Of a DNA stretch of 7,969 bases, positions 5,735 through 7,969 are shown one piece after another. The notes under the pieces were generated by a model, which did no database searches, had not been told where the DNA came from, and worked only from the letters and a program-made list of their open reading frames with translations. How positions within the stretch are numbered: position 1 is the stretch's first letter; every line of letters begins with the position of its first letter. Source of the stretch: an uncultured Coleofasciculus sp. (GTDB lineage: Bacteria > Cyanobacteriota > Cyanobacteriia > Cyanobacteriales > Coleofasciculaceae); contig CADCTM010000769.1 of assembly GCA_902805485.1 (NCBI GenBank), forward strand, positions 294 to 8,262, given 5' to 3'. A program made the translations under genes and the position numbers.

Positions 5735-6499
5735 ATGACGGACAAATTGAGCAAACATCAGTCCTTGACTCGAAAATCGACGCCGTTCAAACTGGTTGTA
5801 TTGATTTTGCTAGCGGTGGGTATTGCACTGCTGGTAGCGGCGACTCCAGCACTGGCACAGCAATCTCCTAAGGCATCGGGATTTAATCTCCAAGAAATGT
5901 TGCGACGTGCCTTGATGTGGATTAACGGTCTTGGTTCTGTGGGAGCGATCGCTTATATTGCACTTTACATCATCGCTACCGTCGCTTTCTTACCCGGTTC
6001 GATCGTGACGTTGGGTGCGGGTGTTGTCTATGGTGTAGGGTTGGGTTCAATCTACGTCTTCATCGGCGCCTGCTTGGGTGCAACAGCGGCATTCCTAATT
6101 GGTCGTTATTTAGCCCGAAATTGGGTTTATAAAAAAATTGCTGGCAATGAGAAATTTAAAGCAATTGACGAAGCAGTTGGAAAAGAAGGATTTAAGATTG
6201 TTCTTTTGACAAGGCTATCTCCGGTTTTTCCGTTCAATTTGTTGAACTACGCTTTTGGCGTTACTGGCGTTTCTCTCAAAGACTATCTTCTCGGCTTTAT
6301 TGGGATGATTCCCGGAACAATTATGTATGTTTATCTGGGTTCCCTGGCGGGTAATTGTGCCTTGATTGGCACCGAGAGTCAGCCGCAAGACTACGCTGTG
6401 CAGTGGACGCTGCGAATCGTCGGTTTTATTGCAACTGTGGCTGTAACGGTATTTGTGACTCGTATTGCCCGCAAGGCGTTGGAAGAGAAAGTTTCCTAG
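5735..6499 (+). CDS. TVP38/TMEM64 family (VTT domain) inner-membrane protein
   Basis: The 254-residue protein has the SNARE-associated/VTT domain at about 70-210, with LPGSIVTLGAGVVYG (86-100), the glycine-rich GACLGATAAFLIGRYLAR (111-128) and LLTRLSPVFPFNLLNYAFG (157-175) followed by GMIPGTIMYVYLGS (190-203). Related VTT/DedA proteins move or scramble lipids or support membrane homeostasis; the substrate of this branch is unknown. Hydrophobic segments lie near 18-37, 66-86, 90-122, 152-176, 183-208 and 224-244. The N terminus looks like a cleavable signal peptide: a basic start, a hydrophobic core (20-36) and PALAQ (38-42) with an AxA site. After possible cleavage about 213 residues would remain, which still include the whole domain. 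The ATG start has no clear Shine-Dalgarno; an ATG at 5722 is in another frame. The flavoprotein gene starts 74 bp downstream, and the gap holds only a weak GGGTA/TACCC stem (6503-6520), so the two are likely co-transcribed. Confidence 0.93.
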   Translation: MTDKLSKHQSLTRKSTPFKLVVLILLAVGIALLVAATPALAQQSPKASGFNLQEMLRRALMWINGLGSVGAIAYIALYIIATVAFLPGSIVTLGAGVVYGVGLGSIYVFIGACLGATAAFLIGRYLARNWVYKKIAGNEKFKAIDEAVGKEGFKIVLLTRLSPVFPFNLLNYAFGVTGVSLKDYLLGFIGMIPGTIMYVYLGSLAGNCALIGTESQPQDYAVQWTLRIVGFIATVAVTVFVTRIARKALEEKVS

Positions 6500-6573
6500 T
6501 CTGGGTAGATGACAATACCCTCTAACTTAAATAGATTCTCTAAAGTACAATCCGTTCTACCTGAAGTTATACG

Positions 6574-7969
6574 ATGTCAAATTCAGCATTCGAGGGCGTT
6601 AATGTCTCACCAATGGATGAGTATAACCAAACGTTGGTGTCTAATGTTCATCCGCCCAATTGGGTAAATCCTCAACCTGCTGATTGTTACGATCTGGTTG
6701 TAATTGGTGGTGGCACGGCGGGATTGGTTGTCGCTGCCGGGGCGGCAGGTTTGGGTTTGGGTTTGAAAGTCGCTTTGATTGAAAAGCATCTTCTGGGCGG
6801 GGATTGTTTAAATGTTGGTTGTGTGCCTTCAAAGTCGATCATCCGCTCTTCTCGCGTGGTTGCCGAGATGTGGCAAGCAAGTGCTTATGGTGTTCATACT
6901 CCAAGCAATATTGAAGTTGATTTTCCGGCGGTTATGCAACGGATGCGCCGTATCCGGGCGGATATTAGTCCTCATGATTCAGCGGAACGGTTTCAAAAGC
7001 TTGGGGTTGATATTTTTTTAGGTAAAGGTCGTTTTTTGGGTGATGATACTGTTGAAGTTGGCGAAGATATTTTGCGGTTCAAGAAAGCGGTAATTGCGAC
7101 GGGTGCAAGAGCGACAAGATTACCAATAGAAGGGATAGAAGAGGCAGGATATCTTACTAATGAAACGGTGTTTTCTTTAACTCAACAACCACAAAGGATT
7201 GCGTTGATTGGGGGGGGACCTCTTGATTGTGAATTGGCTCAGGCTTTCCGGCGTTTGGGTAGTGAGGTTGTGATTTTTGATTTAAGCGATCGCCTTTTAA
7301 ATAAAGAGGATGAGGAGGCTTCGGATATTATCCAAAATGTCTTTATTCAAGAAGGGATTCGCTTAGTTTTAAGTTGCCAAATTAAACGGGTAGTTAAGAC
7401 GAGCGAAGGCAAGACTATCTATTTTAATAATAATGGCAAAGAAGAGTCAATTAATGTTGACGAAATTTTGGTTGGTGTGGGACGAACACCGAATGTTGAA
7501 GGTTTGAATTTAGAAGCGGTTGGGGTGGAGTATGACAAGAAGCAAGGCGTAATTGTTAATGATTACCTCCAAACTACTAACCCGAAGATTTATGCGGCTG
7601 GTGATATTTGTCTGGATTTTAAATTTACTCATGCAGCGGATGCGGCGGCACGAATTGTTATTAAGAATACTTTGTTTTCGCCCTTTGGTTTGGGACGCTC
7701 TAAAATTAGTAGTTTAGTGATGCCTTGGGTGACATATACTGACCCGGAAATTGCTCATGTGGGTATGTATGAACAGGAAGCGAAAGAGAAGGGAATTGAT
7801 TTTGAGACAATTAAGATTGCTTTAAGTGATGTGGATCGGGCAATTGCTGATAGTGAAGAGTCAGGGTTTGTTAAAATTGTCCATAAACGGGGTTCTGATG
7901 AAATTTTGGGGGCAACAATTGTTGCGCGTCATGCTGGGGAAATGATTAGTGAGGTGACGGCGGCAATTG
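6574..7969 (+). CDS. FAD-dependent pyridine nucleotide-disulfide oxidoreductase, mercuric-reductase-like (3' end outside the window)
   Basis: The first 465 codons are present, and the frame runs off the window. The protein belongs to the family of dihydrolipoamide dehydrogenase and mercuric reductase. The FAD motif YDLVVIGGGTAG lies at 39-50, followed by GGDCLNVGCVPSK (75-87) with redox-active Cys78 and Cys83. The NAD(P)H motif ALIGGGPLD lies at 210-218, the second FAD motif YAAGDIC at 340-346, and the dimerisation domain begins around MPWVTYTDPEIAHVG. The C-terminal His-Glu pair and any vicinal cysteines fall outside, so mercuric ion reduction cannot be judged, and the true electron acceptor is unknown. 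A 38-residue N-terminal extension precedes the fold; no MerA-type metal-binding domain is present. Two oddities are a Gly-Leu insertion at 59-64 and Asp218 in place of the third glycine of GxGxxG. The start is the first ATG; Met14 is possible. It lies 74 bp after TVP38 and is probably co-transcribed. Confidence 0.93.
   Translation, partial: MSNSAFEGVNVSPMDEYNQTLVSNVHPPNWVNPQPADCYDLVVIGGGTAGLVVAAGAAGLGLGLKVALIEKHLLGGDCLNVGCVPSKSIIRSSRVVAEMWQASAYGVHTPSNIEVDFPAVMQRMRRIRADISPHDSAERFQKLGVDIFLGKGRFLGDDTVEVGEDILRFKKAVIATGARATRLPIEGIEEAGYLTNETVFSLTQQPQRIALIGGGPLDCELAQAFRRLGSEVVIFDLSDRLLNKEDEEASDIIQNVFIQEGIRLVLSCQIKRVVKTSEGKTIYFNNNGKEESINVDEILVGVGRTPNVEGLNLEAVGVEYDKKQGVIVNDYLQTTNPKIYAAGDICLDFKFTHAADAAARIVIKNTLFSPFGLGRSKISSLVMPWVTYTDPEIAHVGMYEQEAKEKGIDFETIKIALSDVDRAIADSEESGFVKIVHKRGSDEILGATIVARHAGEMISEVTAAI
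6748..6765 (+). repeat. Hexamer tandem repeat (GGTTTG)x3 inside the flavoprotein gene
   Basis: Three perfect GGTTTG units encode Gly-Leu three times (59-64) between the first Rossmann helix and the second strand of the FAD fold. Removing one unit restores the spacing usual for the family, which suggests slippage gain of one unit. Confidence 0.85.

Noticed and set aside
5632..5871. Plus-strand 79-residue frame
   Set aside because: It overlaps the start of the TVP38 gene in another frame, and the overlapping half mirrors the TVP38 coding sequence.
6607..7021. Frames at 6607-6789 and 6641-6832 (minus) and 6812-7021 (plus)
   Set aside because: All lie inside the flavoprotein gene, whose own frame contains the FAD, CxxxxC and NAD(P)H motifs without interruption.
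7210..7217. Run of eight G, a possible frameshift or sequencing error
   Set aside because: The reading frame continues through it with family motifs on both sides, so the run length is right.
1..7969. CRISPR array, insertion sequence, tRNA, toxin-antitoxin or defence system
   Set aside because: No regularly spaced repeats, transposase motifs, clover-leaf sequence or nuclease/toxin motifs were seen on either strand.

Overview
This window is ordinary chromosomal sequence from a cyanobacterium, most likely a filamentous one. The octamer GCGATCGC (the HIP1 palindrome typical of cyanobacteria) occurs five times in 8 kb, at 563, 2763, 4856, 5945 and 7286, where about 0.1 copy would be expected by chance. 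Almost no gene has a Shine-Dalgarno sequence, intergenic spacers are long, and an AT-rich heptamer tandem repeat is present. The filamentous assignment is inference; species cannot be read from the sequence.

Layout: the first 5.4 kb carries six genes, all on the minus strand. From the right end leftwards they are a 93-residue unknown protein (5073-5354), a DUF362 protein (4016-4975), a 62-residue single-pass membrane protein (3411-3599), inorganic pyrophosphatase ppa (2553-3062), a metallo-beta-lactamase-fold protein that has lost nearly all metal ligands (1220-2149) and a two-domain rhodanese-type sulfurtransferase (284-1108). The spacers between most of them are 350-420 bp, so they are probably several transcription units. 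A strong intrinsic terminator at 3899-3925 closes the unit containing DUF362, and a weaker candidate at 2489-2506 follows ppa.

The last 2.2 kb is divergent on the plus strand. It holds a TVP38/TMEM64 (VTT/SNARE-associated) membrane protein (5735-6499) and, 74 bp later, a mercuric-reductase/dihydrolipoamide-dehydrogenase-like flavoprotein (6574 to beyond the window end). The short gap and the known fusion of these two domains in other bacteria suggest that the two products act together at the membrane.

No CRISPR array, insertion sequence, tRNA, rRNA, toxin-antitoxin or phage gene is visible, and I see no new multi-gene system. The most unusual signals are the MBL-fold pseudoenzyme and two changes in the flavoprotein: a Gly-Leu insertion in the FAD-binding fold caused by a hexamer tandem repeat, and Asp in place of the third glycine of the NAD(P)H-binding motif.
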